From: Oasisia sp. SBJ-2009
Taxonomy: Eukaryota; Annelida; Polychaeta; Sabellida; Siboglinidae
NCBI GenBank assembly: GCA_964017155.1
Contig: OZ024857.1
Coordinates: forward strand, 508,201-572,200
Reading direction: 5' to 3'
Length of the DNA stretch: 64,000 nucleotides
The notes under the pieces are model-generated. The model made no database searches. It was not told where the DNA came from and worked only from the letters and a program-made list of their open reading frames with translations. The position numbers and the translations under genes are program-made. This document shows, one piece after another, positions 50,735 through 63,914 of this stretch (positions within the stretch are counted from its first letter, which is position 1; the number at the start of each line of letters is the position of its first letter).

Positions 50735-52850
50735 GTACAAGTCGGGCCCACCTCAATTTTGGTATTATAACTGTATCTTTGCCAACATTTTATACTTGAT
50801 TTTGTTAATTCAATCAATTATAATCATCTTGCGCATATATATGTTTTATAACCAGCGCGTCTCAGCAGACTTTTAAGGTCGAAAAGACAGCGTGGTCGGC
50901 ATAAACAAATTGTTTATCGCTCAATTCATATGCACAGCGCAGTAACATGCACCGCTGCGCTTGCGACTGGCACAAATCGCGCTGTCTTTTCGACCTCAAA
51001 AGTTTGCCAAGACGCGCTGTTTATAAAACATAAATACGCGCAAGATGATTAAAATTGAATGAATTAATTTAATCAAGTATCAAATGTTGGCAAAAATACT
51101 GATATAATAGCAACATTGAGGTGGGTCCGACTTGTACATAAGTGCCAAATAGTGAAATACTGAAAACAAATTGAGAGTATACGTGCTTTTATGAGAGAGT
51201 GCGCGTGAAGGTACGCGCCCGCAAGTGTTGGCACTTATGTACAAGTCGGGCCCACCTCAATTTTGGTATTATAACTGTATCTTTGCCAACATGTTATACT
51301 TGATTTTGTTAATTCAATCAATTATAATCATCTTGCGCATATATATGTTTTATAACCAGCGCGTCTCAGCAGACTTTTAAGGTCGAAAAGACAGCGTGGT
51401 CGGCATAAACAAATTGTGTATCGCTCAATTCATATGCACAGCGCAGTAACATGCACCGCTGCGCTTGCGACTGGCACAAATCGCGCTGTCTTTTCGACCT
51501 CAAAAGTTTGCCAAGACGCGCTGTTTATAAAACATATATACGCGCAAGATGATTATAATTGAATGAATTAATTTAATCAAGTATCAAATGTTGGCAAAAA
51601 TACTGATATAATAGCAACATTGAGGTGGGTCCCACTTGTACATAAGTGCCAAATAGTGAAATACTGAAAACAAATTGAGAGTATACGTGCTTTTATGAGA
51701 GAGTGCGCGTGAAGTTGCGCGCCCGCAAGTGTAGGCATTAATGTACAAGTCGGGCCCACCTCAATTTTGGTATTATAACTGTATCTTTGCTAACATTTGA
51801 TACTTGATTTTGTTAATTCAATCAATTATAATCATCTTGCGCATATTAATGTTTTATATACAGCGCGTCTTAGCAGACTTTTCAGGTCGAAAAGACAGCG
51901 TGGTCGGCATAAACAAACTGTTTATCGCTCATTTCATATGCACAGCGCAGTAACATGCACCTCTTCGCTTGCGACTGGCACAATTCGCGCTGTCTTTTCG
52001 ACCTCAACAGTTTGCCAAGACGCGCTGTTTATAAAACATAAATACGCGCAAGATGATTATAATTGAATTAATTAATTTAATCAAGTATCAAATGTTGGCA
52101 AAAATACTGATATAATAGCAACATTGAGGTGGGTCCGACTTGTACATAAGTGCCAAATAGTGAAATATTGAAAACAAATTGAGAGTATACGTGCTTTTAT
52201 GAGAGAGTGCGCGTGAAGTTGCGCGCCCGCAAGTGTAGGCATTGATGTACAAGTCGGGCCCACCTCAATTTTGGTATTATAACTGTATCTTTGCCAACAT
52301 TTTATACTTGATTTTGTTAATTCAATCAATTATAATCATCTTGCGCATATATATGTTTTATAACCAGCGCGTCTCAGCAGACTTTTAAGGTCGAAAAGAC
52401 AGCGTGGTCGGCATAAACAAATTGTTTATCGCTCAATTCATATGCACAGCGCAGTAACATGCACCGCTGCGCTTGCGACTGGCACAAATCGCGCTGTCTT
52501 TTCGACCTCAAAAGTTTGTCAAGACGCGCTGTTTATAAAACATAAATACGCGCAAGATGATTAAAATTGAATGAATTAATTTAATCAAGTATCAAATGTT
52601 GGCAAAAATACTGATATAATAGCAACATTGAGGTGTTTCCGACTTGTACATAAGTGCCAAATAGTGAAATACTGAAAACAAATTGAGAGTATACGTGCTT
52701 TTATGAGAGAGTGCGCGTGAAGGTACGCGCCCGCAAGTGTTGGCACTTATGTACAAGTCGGGCCCACCTCAATTTTGGTATTATAACTGTATCTTTGCCA
52801 ACATGTTATACTTGATTTTGTTAATTCAATCAATTATAATCATCTTGCGC

Positions 52851-52864
52851 ATATATATATATAT
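52851..52864. repeat. Expanded AT run, (AT)7
   Basis: Same length and position as the run at 44626, 8225 bp upstream; the corresponding run in copy 3 has six AT units. Confidence 0.92.
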
Positions 52865-53597
52865 GTTTTATAACCAGCGCGTCTCAGCAGACTTTTAAGG
52901 TCGAAAAGACAGCGTGGTCGGCATAAACAAATTGTGTATCGCTCAATTCATATGCACAGCGCAGTAACATGCACCGCTGCGCTTGCGACTGGCACAAATC
53001 GCGCTGTCTTTTCGACCTCAAAAGTTTGCCAAGACGCGCTGTTTATAAAACATAAATACGTGCAAGATGATTATAATTGAATGAATTAATTTATTCAAGT
53101 ATCAAATGTTGGCAAAAATACTGATATAATAGCAACATTGAGGTGGGTCCGACTTGTACATAAGTGCCAAATAGTGAAATACTGAAAACAAATTGAGAGT
53201 ATACGTGCTTTTATGAGAGAGTGCGCGTGAAGTTGCGCGCCCGCAAGTGTACGCATTGATGTACAAGTCGGGCCCTCCTCAATTTTGGTATTATAACTGT
53301 ATCTTTGCCAACATTTGATTTTTGATTTTGTTAATTCAATCAATTATAATCATCTTCCGCATATATATGTTTTATAACCAGCGCGTCTCAGCAGATTTTA
53401 AGGTCGAAAAGACAGCGTGGTCGGCATAAACAAATTGATTATCGCTCAATTCATATGCACAGCGGAGTAACATGCACCGCTGCGCTTGCGACTGGCACAA
53501 ATCGCGCTGTCTTTTCGACCTCAAAAGTTTGCCAAGACGCGCTGTTTATAAAACATAAATACGCGCAAGATGATTTAAATTGAATGAATTAATTTAA

Positions 53598-53888
53598 TCA
53601 AGTATCAAATGTTGGCAAAAATACTGATATAATAGCAACATTGAGGTGGGTCCGACTTGTACATAAGTGCCAAATAGTGAAATACTGAAAACAAATTGAG
53701 AGTATACGTGGTCGGCATAAACAAACTGTTTATCGCTCATTTCATATGCACAGCGCAGTAACATGCACCTCTGCGCTTGCGAATGGCACAATTCGCGCTG
53801 TCTTTTCGACCTCAAAAGTTTGCCAAGACGCGCTGTTTATAAAACATATATACGCGCAAGATGATTATAATTGAATTAATTAATTTAA
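53598..53888. repeat. Short unit 13 (291 bp, left arm deleted)
   Basis: Common junction; counterpart of the unit at 45373 in the previous higher-order copy. Confidence 0.94.
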
Positions 53889-54392
53889 TCAAGTATCAAA
53901 TGTTGGCAAACATACTGATATAATAGCAACATTGAAGTGGGTCCGACTTGTACATAAGTGCCAAATAGTGAAATACTGAAAACAAATTGAGAGTATACGT
54001 GCTTTTATGAGAGATTGCGCGTGAAGGTACGCGCCCGCAAGTGTTGGCACTTATGTACAAGTCGGGCCCACCTCAATTTTGGTATTATAACTGTATTTTT
54101 GCCAACATTTGATACTTGATTTTGTTAATTCAATCAATTATAATCATCTTGCGCATATTAATGTTTTATATACAGCGCGTCTTAGCAGACTTTTGAGGTC
54201 GAAAAGACAGCGTTGTCGGCATAAACAAACTGTTTATCGCTCATTTCATATGCACAGCGCAGTAACATGCACCTCTGCGCTTGCGACTGGCACAATTCGC
54301 GCTGTCTTTTCGACCTCAACAGTTTGCCAAGACGCGCTGTTTATAAAACATAAATACGCGCAAGATGATTATAATTGAATGAATTAATTTAA
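53889..54392. repeat. Single full unit between short units
   Basis: A1 haplotype; counterpart of 45664 at +8225 bp. Confidence 0.93.
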
Positions 54393-54683
54393 TCAAGTAT
54401 CAAATGTTGGCAAAAATACTGATATAATAGCAACATTGAGGTGGGTCCGACTTGTACATAAGTGCCAAATAGTGAAATACTGAAAACAAATTGAGAGTAT
54501 ACGTGGTCGGCATAAACAAACTGTTTATCGCTCATTTCATATGCACAGCGCAGTAACATGCACCTCTGCGCTTGCGAATGGCACAATTCGCGCTGTCTTT
54601 TCGACCTCAAAAGTTTGCCAAGACGCGCTGTTTATAAAACATATATACGCGCAAGATGATTATAATTGAATTAATTAATTTAA
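54393..54683. repeat. Short unit 14 (291 bp, left arm deleted)
   Basis: Common junction; counterpart of 46168 at +8225 bp. Confidence 0.94.
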
Positions 54684-55186
54684 TCAAGTATCAAATGTTG
54701 GCAAACACACTGATATAATAGCAACATTGAAGTGGGTCCGACTTGTACATAAGTGCCAAATAGTGAAATACTGAAAACAAATTGAGAGTATACGTGCTTT
54801 TATGAGAGATTGCGCGTGAAGGTACGCGCCCGCAAGTGTTGGCACTTATGTACAAGTCGGGCCCACCTCAATTTTGGTATTATAACTGTATCTTTGCCAA
54901 CATTTGATTTTTGATTTTGTTAATTCAATCAATTATAATCATCTTCCGCATATATATGTTTTATAACCAGCGCGTCTCAGCAGATTTTAAGGTCGAAAAG
55001 ACAGCGTGGTCGGCATAAACAAATTGATTATCGCTCAATTCATATGCACAGCGGAGTAACATGCACCGCTGCGCTTGCGACTGGCACAAATCGCGCTGTC
55101 TTTTCGACCTCAAAAGTTTGCCAAGACGCGCTGTTTATAAAACATAAATACGCGCAAGATGATTAAAATTGAATGAATTAATTTAA
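54684..55186. repeat. Recombinant full unit at an internal duplication joint (copy 2)
   Basis: Counterpart of 46459. It carries CAAACACACTG and GGGCCCACC in its first half and GTATCTTTGCC, TTGATTTTTG and TTGATTATCG in its second half. The joint lies at 54866-54891, exactly 8225 bp from the first copy, so the duplication predates the higher-order amplification of copies 1 and 2. Confidence 0.9.
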
Positions 55187-55477
55187 TCAAGTATCAAATG
55201 TTGGCAAAAATACTGATATAATAGCAACATTGAGGTGGGTCCGACTTGTACATAAGTGCCAAATAGTGAAATACTGAAAACAAATTGAGAGTATACGTGG
55301 TCGGCATAAACAAACTGTTTATCGCTCATTTCATATGCACAGCGCAGTAACATGCACCTCTGCGCTTGCGAATGGCACAATTCGCGCTGTCTTTTCGACC
55401 TCAAAAGTTTGCCAAGACGCGCTGTTTATAAAACATATATACGCGCAAGATGATTATAATTGAATTAATTAATTTAA
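55187..55477. repeat. Short unit 15 (291 bp, left arm deleted)
   Basis: Common junction; counterpart of 46962. The four-unit block that begins here is absent from copy 3. Confidence 0.94.
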
Positions 55478-55981
55478 TCAAGTATCAAATGTTGGCAAAC
55501 ATACTGATATAATAGCAACATTGAAGTGGGTCCGACTTGTACATAAGTGCCAAATAGTGAAATACTGAAAACAAATTGAGAGTATACGTGCTTTTATGAG
55601 AGATTGCGCGTGAAGGTACGCGCCCGCAAGTGTTGGCACTTATGTACAAGTCGGGCCCACCTCAATTTTGGTATTATAACTGTATTTTTGCCAACATTTG
55701 ATACTTGATTTTGTTAATTCAATCAATTATAATCATCTTGCGCATATTAATGTTTTATATACAGCGCGTCTTAGCAGACTTTTGAGGTCGAAAAGACAGC
55801 GTTGTCGGCATAAACAAACTGTTTATCGCTCATTTCATATGCACAGCGCAGTAACATGCACCTCTGCGCTTGCGACTGGCACAATTCGCGCTGTCTTTTC
55901 GACCTCAACAGTTTGCCAAGACGCGCTGTTTATAAAACATAAATACGCGCAAGATGATTATAATTGAATGAATTAATTTAA
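55478..55981. repeat. Single full unit between short units
   Basis: A1 haplotype; counterpart of 47253. Confidence 0.93.
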
Positions 55982-56272
55982 TCAAGTATCAAATGTTGGC
56001 AAAAATACTGATATAATAGCAACATTGAGGTGGGTCCGACTTGTACATAAGTGCCAAATAGTGAAATACTGAAAACAAATTGAGAGTATACGTGGTCGGC
56101 ATAAACAAACTGTTTATCGCTCATTTCATATGCACAGCGCAGTAACATGCACCTCTGCGCTTGCGAATGGCACAATTCGCGCTGTCTTTTCGACCTCAAA
56201 AGTTTGCCAAGACGCGCTGTTTATAAAACATATATACGCGCAAGATGATTATAATTGAATTAATTAATTTAA
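55982..56272. repeat. Short unit 16 (291 bp, left arm deleted)
   Basis: Common junction; counterpart of 47757. Confidence 0.94.
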
Positions 56273-59200
56273 TCAAGTATCAAATGTTGGCAAACACACT
56301 GATATAATAGCAACATTGAAGTGGGTCCGACTTGTACATAAGTGCCAAATAGTGAAATACTGAAAACAAATTGAGAGTATACGTGCTTTTATGAGAGATT
56401 GCGCGTGAAGGTACGCGCCCGCAAGTGTTGGCACTTATGTACAAGTCGGGCCCACCTCAATTTTGGTATTATAACTGTATTTTTGCCAACATTTGATACT
56501 TGATTTTGTTAATTCAATCAATTATAATCATCTTGCGCATATTAATGTTTTATATACAGCGCGTCTTAGCAGACTTTTGAGGTCGAAAAGACAGCGTTGT
56601 CGGCATAAACAAACTGTTTATCGCTCATTTCATATGCACAGCGCAGTAACATGCACCTCTGCGCTTGCGACTGGCACAATTCGCGCTGTCTTTTCGACCT
56701 CAACAGTTTGCCAAGACGCGCTGTTTATAAAACATAAATACGCGCAAGATGATTATAATTGAATGAATTAATTTAATCAAGTATCAAATGTTGGCAAAAA
56801 TACTGATATAATAGCAACATTGAGGTGGGTCCGACTTGTACATAAGTGCCAAATAGTGAAATACTGAAAACAAATTGAGAGCATACGTGCTTTTATGAGA
56901 GAGTGCGCGTGAAGTTGCGCGCCCGCAAGCGTAGGCATTAACGTACAAGTCCGGCCCACCTCAATTTTGGTATTATAACTGTATCTTTGCTAACATTTGA
57001 TACTTGATTTTGTTAATTCAATCAATTATAATCATCTTGCGCATATTAATGTTTTATATACAGCGCGTTCTAGCAGACTTTTGAGGTCGAAAAGACAGCG
57101 TGGTCGGCATAAACAAACTGTTTATCGCTCATTTAATATGCACAGCGCAGTAACATGCACCTCTTCGCTTGCGACTGGCACAATTCGCGCTGTCTTTTCG
57201 ACCTCAAAAGTTTGCTAAGACGCGCTGTTTATAAAACATAAATACGCGCAAGATGATTATAATTGAATGAATTAATTTAATCAAGTATCAAATGTTGGCA
57301 AAAATACTGATATAATAGCAACATTGAGGTGGGTCTGACTTGTACATAAGTGCCAAATAGTGAAATACTTAAAACAAATTGAGAGTATACGTGCTTTTAT
57401 GAGAGAGTGCGCGTGAAGTTGCGCGCCCGCAAGTGTAGGCATTGATGTACAAGTCGGGCCCACCTCAATTTTGGTATTATAACTGTATCTTTGCCAACAT
57501 TTGATACTTGCTTTTGTTAATTCAATCAATTATAATCATCTTGCGCATATATATGTTTTATAACCAGCGCGTCTCAGCAGATTTTAAGGTCGAAAAGACA
57601 GCGTGGTCGGCATAAACCCATTGTTTATCGCTCAATTCATATGCACAGCGGAGTAACATGCACCGCTGCGCTTGCGACTGGCACAAATCGCGCTGTCTTT
57701 TCGACCTCAAAAGTTTGCCAAGACGCGCTGTTTATAAAACAAATACGCGCAAGATGATTAAAATTGAATGAGTTAATTTAATCAAGTATCAAATGTTGGC
57801 AAAAATACTGATATAATAGCAACATTGAGATGGGTCCGACTTGTACATAAGTGCCAAATAGTGAAATACTGAAAACAAATTGAGAGTATACGTGATTTTA
57901 TTTATGAAAGAGTGCGCGTGAAGGTACGCGTCCGCATGTGTTGGCACTTATGTACAAGTCGGGCCCACCTCAATTTTGGTATTATAACTGGATTTTTGCC
58001 AACATTTGGTACTTGATTTTGTTAATTCAATCAATTATAATCATCTTGCGCATATATATGTTTTATAACCAGCGCGTCTCAGCAGACTTTTAAGGTCGAA
58101 AAGACAGCGTGGTCGGCATAAACAAATTGTGTATCGCTCAATTCATATGCACAGCGCAGTAACATGCACCGCTGCGCTTGCGACTGGCACAAATCGCGCT
58201 GTCTTTTCGACCTCAAAAGTTTGCCAAGACGCGCTGTTTATAAAACATATATACGCGCAAGATGATTATAATTGAATGAATTAATTTAATCAAGTATCAA
58301 ATGTTGGCAAAAATACTGATATAATAGCAACATTGAGGTGGGTCCCACTTGTACATAAGTGCCAAATAGTGAAATACTGAAAACAAATTGAGAGTATACG
58401 TGCTTTTATGAGAGAGTGCGCGTGAAGTTGCGCGCCCGCAAGTGTAGGCATTAATGTACAAGTCGGGCCCACCTCAATTTTGGTATTATAACTGTATCTT
58501 TGCTAACATTTGATACTTGATTTTGTTAATTCAATCAATTATAATCATCTTGCGCATATTAATGTTTTATATACAGCGCGTCTTAGCAGACTTTTGAGGT
58601 CGAAAAGACAGCGTGGTCGGCATAAACAAACTGTTTATCGCTCATTTCATATGCACAGCGCAGTAACATGCACCTCTTCGCTTGCGACTGGCACAATTCG
58701 CGCTGTCTTTTCGACCTCAACAGTTTGCCAAGACGCGCTGTTTATAAAACATAAATACGCGCAAGATGATTATAATTGAATTAATTAATTTAATCAAGTA
58801 TCAAATGTTGGCAAAAATACTGATATAATAGCAACATTGAGGTGGGTCCGACTTGTACATAAGTGCCAAATAGTGAAATATTGAAAACAAATTGAGAGTA
58901 TACGTGCTTTTATGAGAGAGTGCGCGTGAAGTTGCGCGCCCGCAAGTGTAGGCATTGATGTACAAGTCGGGCCCACCTCAATTTTGGTATTATAACTGTA
59001 TCTTTGCCAACATTTTATACTTGATTTTGTTAATTCAATCAATTATAATCATCTTGCGCATATATATGTTTTATAACCAGCGCGTCTCAGCAGACTTTTA
59101 AGGTCGAAAAGACAGCGTGGTCGGCATAAACAAATTGTTTATCGCTCAATTCATATGCACAGCGCAGTAACATGCACCGCTGCGCTTGCGACTGGCACAA

Positions 59201-61820
59201 ATCGCGCTGTCTTTTCGACCTCAAAAGTTTGCCAAGACGCGCTGTTTATAAAACATAAATACGCGCAAGATGATTAAAATTGAATGAATTAATTTAATCA
59301 AGTATCAAATGTTGGCAAAAATACTGATATAATAGCAACATTGAGGTGGGTCCGACTTGTACATAAGTGCCAAATAGTGAAATACTGAAAACAAATTGAG
59401 AGTATACGTGCTTTTATGAGAGAGTGCGCGTGAAGGTACGCGCCCGCAAGTGTTGGCACTTATGTACAAGTCGGGCCCACCTCAATTTTGGTATTATAAC
59501 TGTATCTTTGCCAACATGTTATACTTGATTTTGTTAATTCAATCAATTATAATCATCTTGCGCATATATATGTTTTATAACCAGCGCGTCTCAGCAGACT
59601 TTTAAGGTCGAAAAGACAGCGTGGTCGGCATAAACAAATTGTGTATCGCTCAATTCATATGCACAGCGCAGTAACATGCACCGCTGCGCTTGCGACTGGC
59701 ACAAATCGCGCTGTCTTTTCGACCTCAAAAGTTTGCCAAGACGCGCTGTTTATAAAACATATATACGCGCAAGATGATTATAATTGAATGAATTAATTTA
59801 ATCAAGTATCAAATGTTGGCAAAAATACTGATATAATAGCAACATTGAGGTGGGTCCCACTTGTACATAAGTGCCAAATAGTGAAATACTGAAAACAAAT
59901 TGAGAGTATACGTGCTTTTATGAGAGAGTGCGCGTGAAGTTGCGCGCCCGCAAGTGTAGGCATTAATGTACAAGTCGGGCCCACCTCAATTTTGGTATTA
60001 TAACTGTATCTTTGCTAACATTTGATACTTGATTTTGTTAATTCAATCAATTATAATCATCTTGCGCATATTAATGTTTTATATACAGCGCGTCTTAGCA
60101 GACTTTTCAGGTCGAAAAGACAGCGTGGTCGGCATAAACAAACTGTTTATCGCTCATTTCATATGCACAGCGCAGTAACATGCACCTCTTCGCTTGCGAC
60201 TGGCACAATTCGCGCTGTCTTTTCGACCTCAACAGTTTGCCAAGACGCGCTGTTTATAAAACATAAATACGCGCAAGATGATTATAATTGAATTAATTAA
60301 TTTAATCAAGTATCAAATGTTGGCAAAAATACTGATATAATAGCAACATTGAGGTGGGTCCGACTTGTACATAAGTGCCAAATAGTGAAATATTGAAAAC
60401 AAATTGAGAGTATACGTGCTTTTATGAGAGAGTGCGCGTGAAGTTGCGCGCCCGCAAGTGTAGGCATTGATGTACAAGTCGGGCCCACCTCAATTTTGGT
60501 ATTATAACTGTATCTTTGCCAACATTTTATACTTGATTTTGTTAATTCAATCAATTATAATCATCTTGCGCATATATATGTTTTATAACCAGCGCGTCTC
60601 AGCAGACTTTTAAGGTCGAAAAGACAGCGTGGTCGGCATAAACAAATTGTTTATCGCTCAATTCATATGCACAGCGCAGTAACATGCACCGCTGCGCTTG
60701 CGACTGGCACAAATCGCGCTGTCTTTTCGACCTCAAAAGTTTGTCAAGACGCGCTGTTTATAAAACATAAATACGCGCAAGATGATTAAAATTGAATGAA
60801 TTAATTTAATCAAGTATCAAATGTTGGCAAAAATACTGATATAATAGCAACATTGAGGTGTTTCCGACTTGTACATAAGTGCCAAATAGTGAAATACTGA
60901 AAACAAATTGAGAGTATACGTGCTTTTATGAGAGAGTGCGCGTGAAGGTACGCGCCCGCAAGTGTTGGCACTTATGTACAAGTCGGGCCCACCTCAATTT
61001 TGGTATTATAACTGTATCTTTGCCAACATGTTATACTTGATTTTGTTAATTCAATCAATTATAATCATCTTGCGCATATATATATATGTTTTATAACCAG
61101 CGCGTCTCAGCAGACTTTTAAGGTCGAAAAGACAGCGTGGTCGGCATAAACAAATTGTGTATCGCTCAATTCATATGCACAGCGCAGTAACATGCACCGC
61201 TGCGCTTGCGACTGGCACAAATCGCGCTGTCTTTTCGACCTGAAAAGTTTGCCAAGACGCGCTGTTTATAAAACATAAATACGTGCAAGATGATTATAAT
61301 TGAATGAATTAATTTATTCAAGTATCAAATGTTGGCAAAAATACTGATATAATAGCAACATTGAGGTGGGTCCGACTTGTACATAAGTGCCAAATAGTGA
61401 AATACTGAAAACAAATTGAGAGTATACGTGCTTTTATGAGAGAGTGCGCGTGAAGTTGCGCGCCCGCAAGTGTACGCATTGATGTACAAGTCGGGCCCTC
61501 CTCAATTTTGGTATTATAACTGTATCTTTGCCAACATTTGATTTTTGATTTTGTTAATTCAATCAATTATAATCATCTTCCGCATATATATGTTTTATAA
61601 CCAGCGCGTCTCAGCAGATTTTAAGGTCGAAAAGACAGCGTGGTCGGCATAAACAAATTGATTATCGCTCAATTCATATGCACAGCGGAGTAACATGCAC
61701 CGCTGCGCTTGCGACTGGCACAAATCGCGCTGTCTTTTCGACCTCAAAAGTTTGCCAAGACGCGCTGTTTATAAAACATAAATACGCGCAAGATGATTAA
61801 AATTGAATGAATTAATTTAA
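56273..61820. repeat. Run of 11 full units spanning copies 2 and 3
   Basis: Units begin at 56273, 56777, 57281, 57782, 58290, 58794, 59298, 59802, 60306, 60810 and 61318. Order and variants repeat those of 48048-53597, except that the AT run in the 60810 unit has six copies and the run is therefore 2 bp shorter. Confidence 0.93.
61076..61087. repeat. Expanded AT run, (AT)6
   Basis: Counterpart of the (AT)7 runs at 44626 and 52851 but one AT shorter. Confidence 0.92.
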
Positions 61821-62111
61821 TCAAGTATCAAATGTTGGCAAAAATACTGATATAATAGCAACATTGAGGTGGGTCCGACTTGTACATAAGTGCCAAATAG
61901 TGAAATACTGAAAACAAATTGAGAGTATACGTGGTCGGCATAAACAAACTGTTTATCGCTCATTTCATATGCACAGCGCAGTAACATGCACCTCTGCGCT
62001 TGCGAATGGCACAATTCGCGCTGTCTTTTCGACCTCAAAAGTTTGCCAAGACGCGCTGTTTATAAAACATATATACGCGCAAGATGATTATAATTGAATT
62101 AATTAATTTAA
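61821..62111. repeat. Short unit 17 (291 bp, left arm deleted)
   Basis: Common junction and standard haplotype; first short unit of copy 3. Confidence 0.94.
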
Positions 62112-62615
62112 TCAAGTATCAAATGTTGGCAAACATACTGATATAATAGCAACATTGAAGTGGGTCCGACTTGTACATAAGTGCCAAATAGTGAAATACT
62201 GAAAACAAATTGAGAGTATACGTGCTTTTATGAGAGATTGCGCGTGAAGGTACGCGCCCGCAAGTGTTGGCACTTATGTACAAGTCGGGCCCACCTCAAT
62301 TTTGGTATTATAACTGTATTTTTGCCAACATTTGATACTTGATTTTGTTAATTCAATCAATTATAATCATCTTGCGCATATTAATGTTTTATATACAGCG
62401 CGTCTTAGCAGACTTTTGAGGTCGAAAAGACAGCGTTGTCGGCATAAACAAACTGTTTATCGCTCATTTCATATGCACAGCGCAGTAACATGCACCTCTG
62501 CGCTTGCGACTGGCACAATTCGCGCTGTCTTTTCGACCTCAACAGTTTGCCAAGACGCGCTGTTTATAAAACATAAATACGCGCAAGATGATTATAATTG
62601 AATGAATTAATTTAA
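62112..62615. repeat. Single full unit between short units
   Basis: A1 haplotype with CAAACATACTG and CATTGAAGTGGG. Confidence 0.93.
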
Positions 62616-62906
62616 TCAAGTATCAAATGTTGGCAAAAATACTGATATAATAGCAACATTGAGGTGGGTCCGACTTGTACATAAGTGCCAAATAGTGAAA
62701 TACTGAAAACAAATTGAGAGTATACGTGGTCGGCATAAACAAACTGTTTATCGCTCATTTCATATGCACAGCGCAGTAACATGCACCTCTGCGCTTGCGA
62801 ATGGCACAATTCGCGCTGTCTTTTCGACCTCAAAAGTTTGCCAAGACGCGCTGTTTATAAAACATATATACGCGCAAGATGATTATAATTGAATTAATTA
62901 ATTTAA
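62616..62906. repeat. Short unit 18 (291 bp, left arm deleted)
   Basis: Common junction; the last short unit in the window. The next unit begins CAAACACACTG but continues into an ordinary A1 unit, without the recombinant second half seen at 46459 and 54684. Confidence 0.94.
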
Positions 62907-63914
62907 TCAAGTATCAAATGTTGGCAAACACACTGATATAATAGCAACATTGAAGTGGGTCCGACTTGTACATAAGTGCCAAATAGTGAAATACTGAAAA
63001 CAAATTGAGAGTATACGTGCTTTTATGAGAGATTGCGCGTGAAGGTACGCGCCCGCAAGTGTTGGCACTTATGTACAAGTCGGGCCCACCTCAATTTTGG
63101 TATTATAACTGTATTTTTGCCAACATTTGATACTTGATTTTGTTAATTCAATCAATTATAATCATCTTGCGCATATTAATGTTTTATATACAGCGCGTCT
63201 TAGCAGACTTTTGAGGTCGAAAAGACAGCGTTGTCGGCATAAACAAACTGTTTATCGCTCATTTCATATGCACAGCGCAGTAACATGCACCTCTGCGCTT
63301 GCGACTGGCACAATTCGCGCTGTCTTTTCGACCTCAACAGTTTGCCAAGACGCGCTGTTTATAAAACATAAATACGCGCAAGATGATTATAATTGAATGA
63401 ATTAATTTAATCAAGTATTAAATGTTGGCAAAAATACTGATATAATAGCAACATTGAGGTGGGTCCGACTTGTACATAAGTGCCAAATAGTGAAATACTG
63501 AAAACAAATTGAGAGCATACGTGCTTTTATGAGAGAGTGCGCGTGAAGTTGCGCCCCCGCAAGTGTAGGCATTAACGTACAAGTCCGGCCCACCTCAATT
63601 TTGGTATTATAACTGTATCTTTGCTAACATTTGATACTTGATTTTGTTAATTCAATCAATTATAATCATCTTGCGCATATTAATGTTTTATATACAGCGC
63701 GTTCTAGCAGACTTTTGAGGTCGAAAAGACAGCGTGGTCGGCATAAACAAACTGTTTATCGCTCATTTAATATGCACAGCGCAGTAACATGCACCTCTTC
63801 GCTTGCGACTGGCACAATTCGCGCTGTCTTTTCGACCTCAAAAGTTTGCTAAGACGCGCTGTTTATAAAACATAAATACGCGCAAGATGATTATAATTGA
63901 ATGAATTAATTTAA
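62907..63914. repeat. Run of 2 full units
   Basis: Units begin at 62907 and 63411, both A1; the second is the GTTCTAG type. The 63411 unit has private GTATTAAATG at its start and GCGCCCCCGC in loop B. Confidence 0.92.

Larger units (their letters stand above)
48048..53597. repeat. Run of 11 full units spanning copies 1 and 2
   Basis: Units begin at 48048, 48552, 49056, 49557, 50065, 50569, 51073, 51577, 52081, 52585 and 53095; haplotypes A1 A1 A2 A2 A1 A2 A2 A1 A2 A2 A2. The 49056 unit has a 3-bp deletion (AAAACAAATACG for AAAACATAAATACG), and 49557 has the 4-bp loop-B insertion. The 51577 unit has CTTTTCAGG in place of CTTTTGAGG, and 52585 has GGTGTTTCCGAC. Confidence 0.93.
50569..58793. 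repeat. 18-unit higher-order repeat, copy 2 (8225 bp)
   Basis: Same order, spacing and private variants as copy 1 at a constant 8225-bp offset. One visible difference is GATGATTTAAATTG at about 53570, where copy 1 has GATGATTAAAATTG. The near-identity implies recent amplification or ongoing homogenisation. An assembly duplication must also be excluded. Confidence 0.92.
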
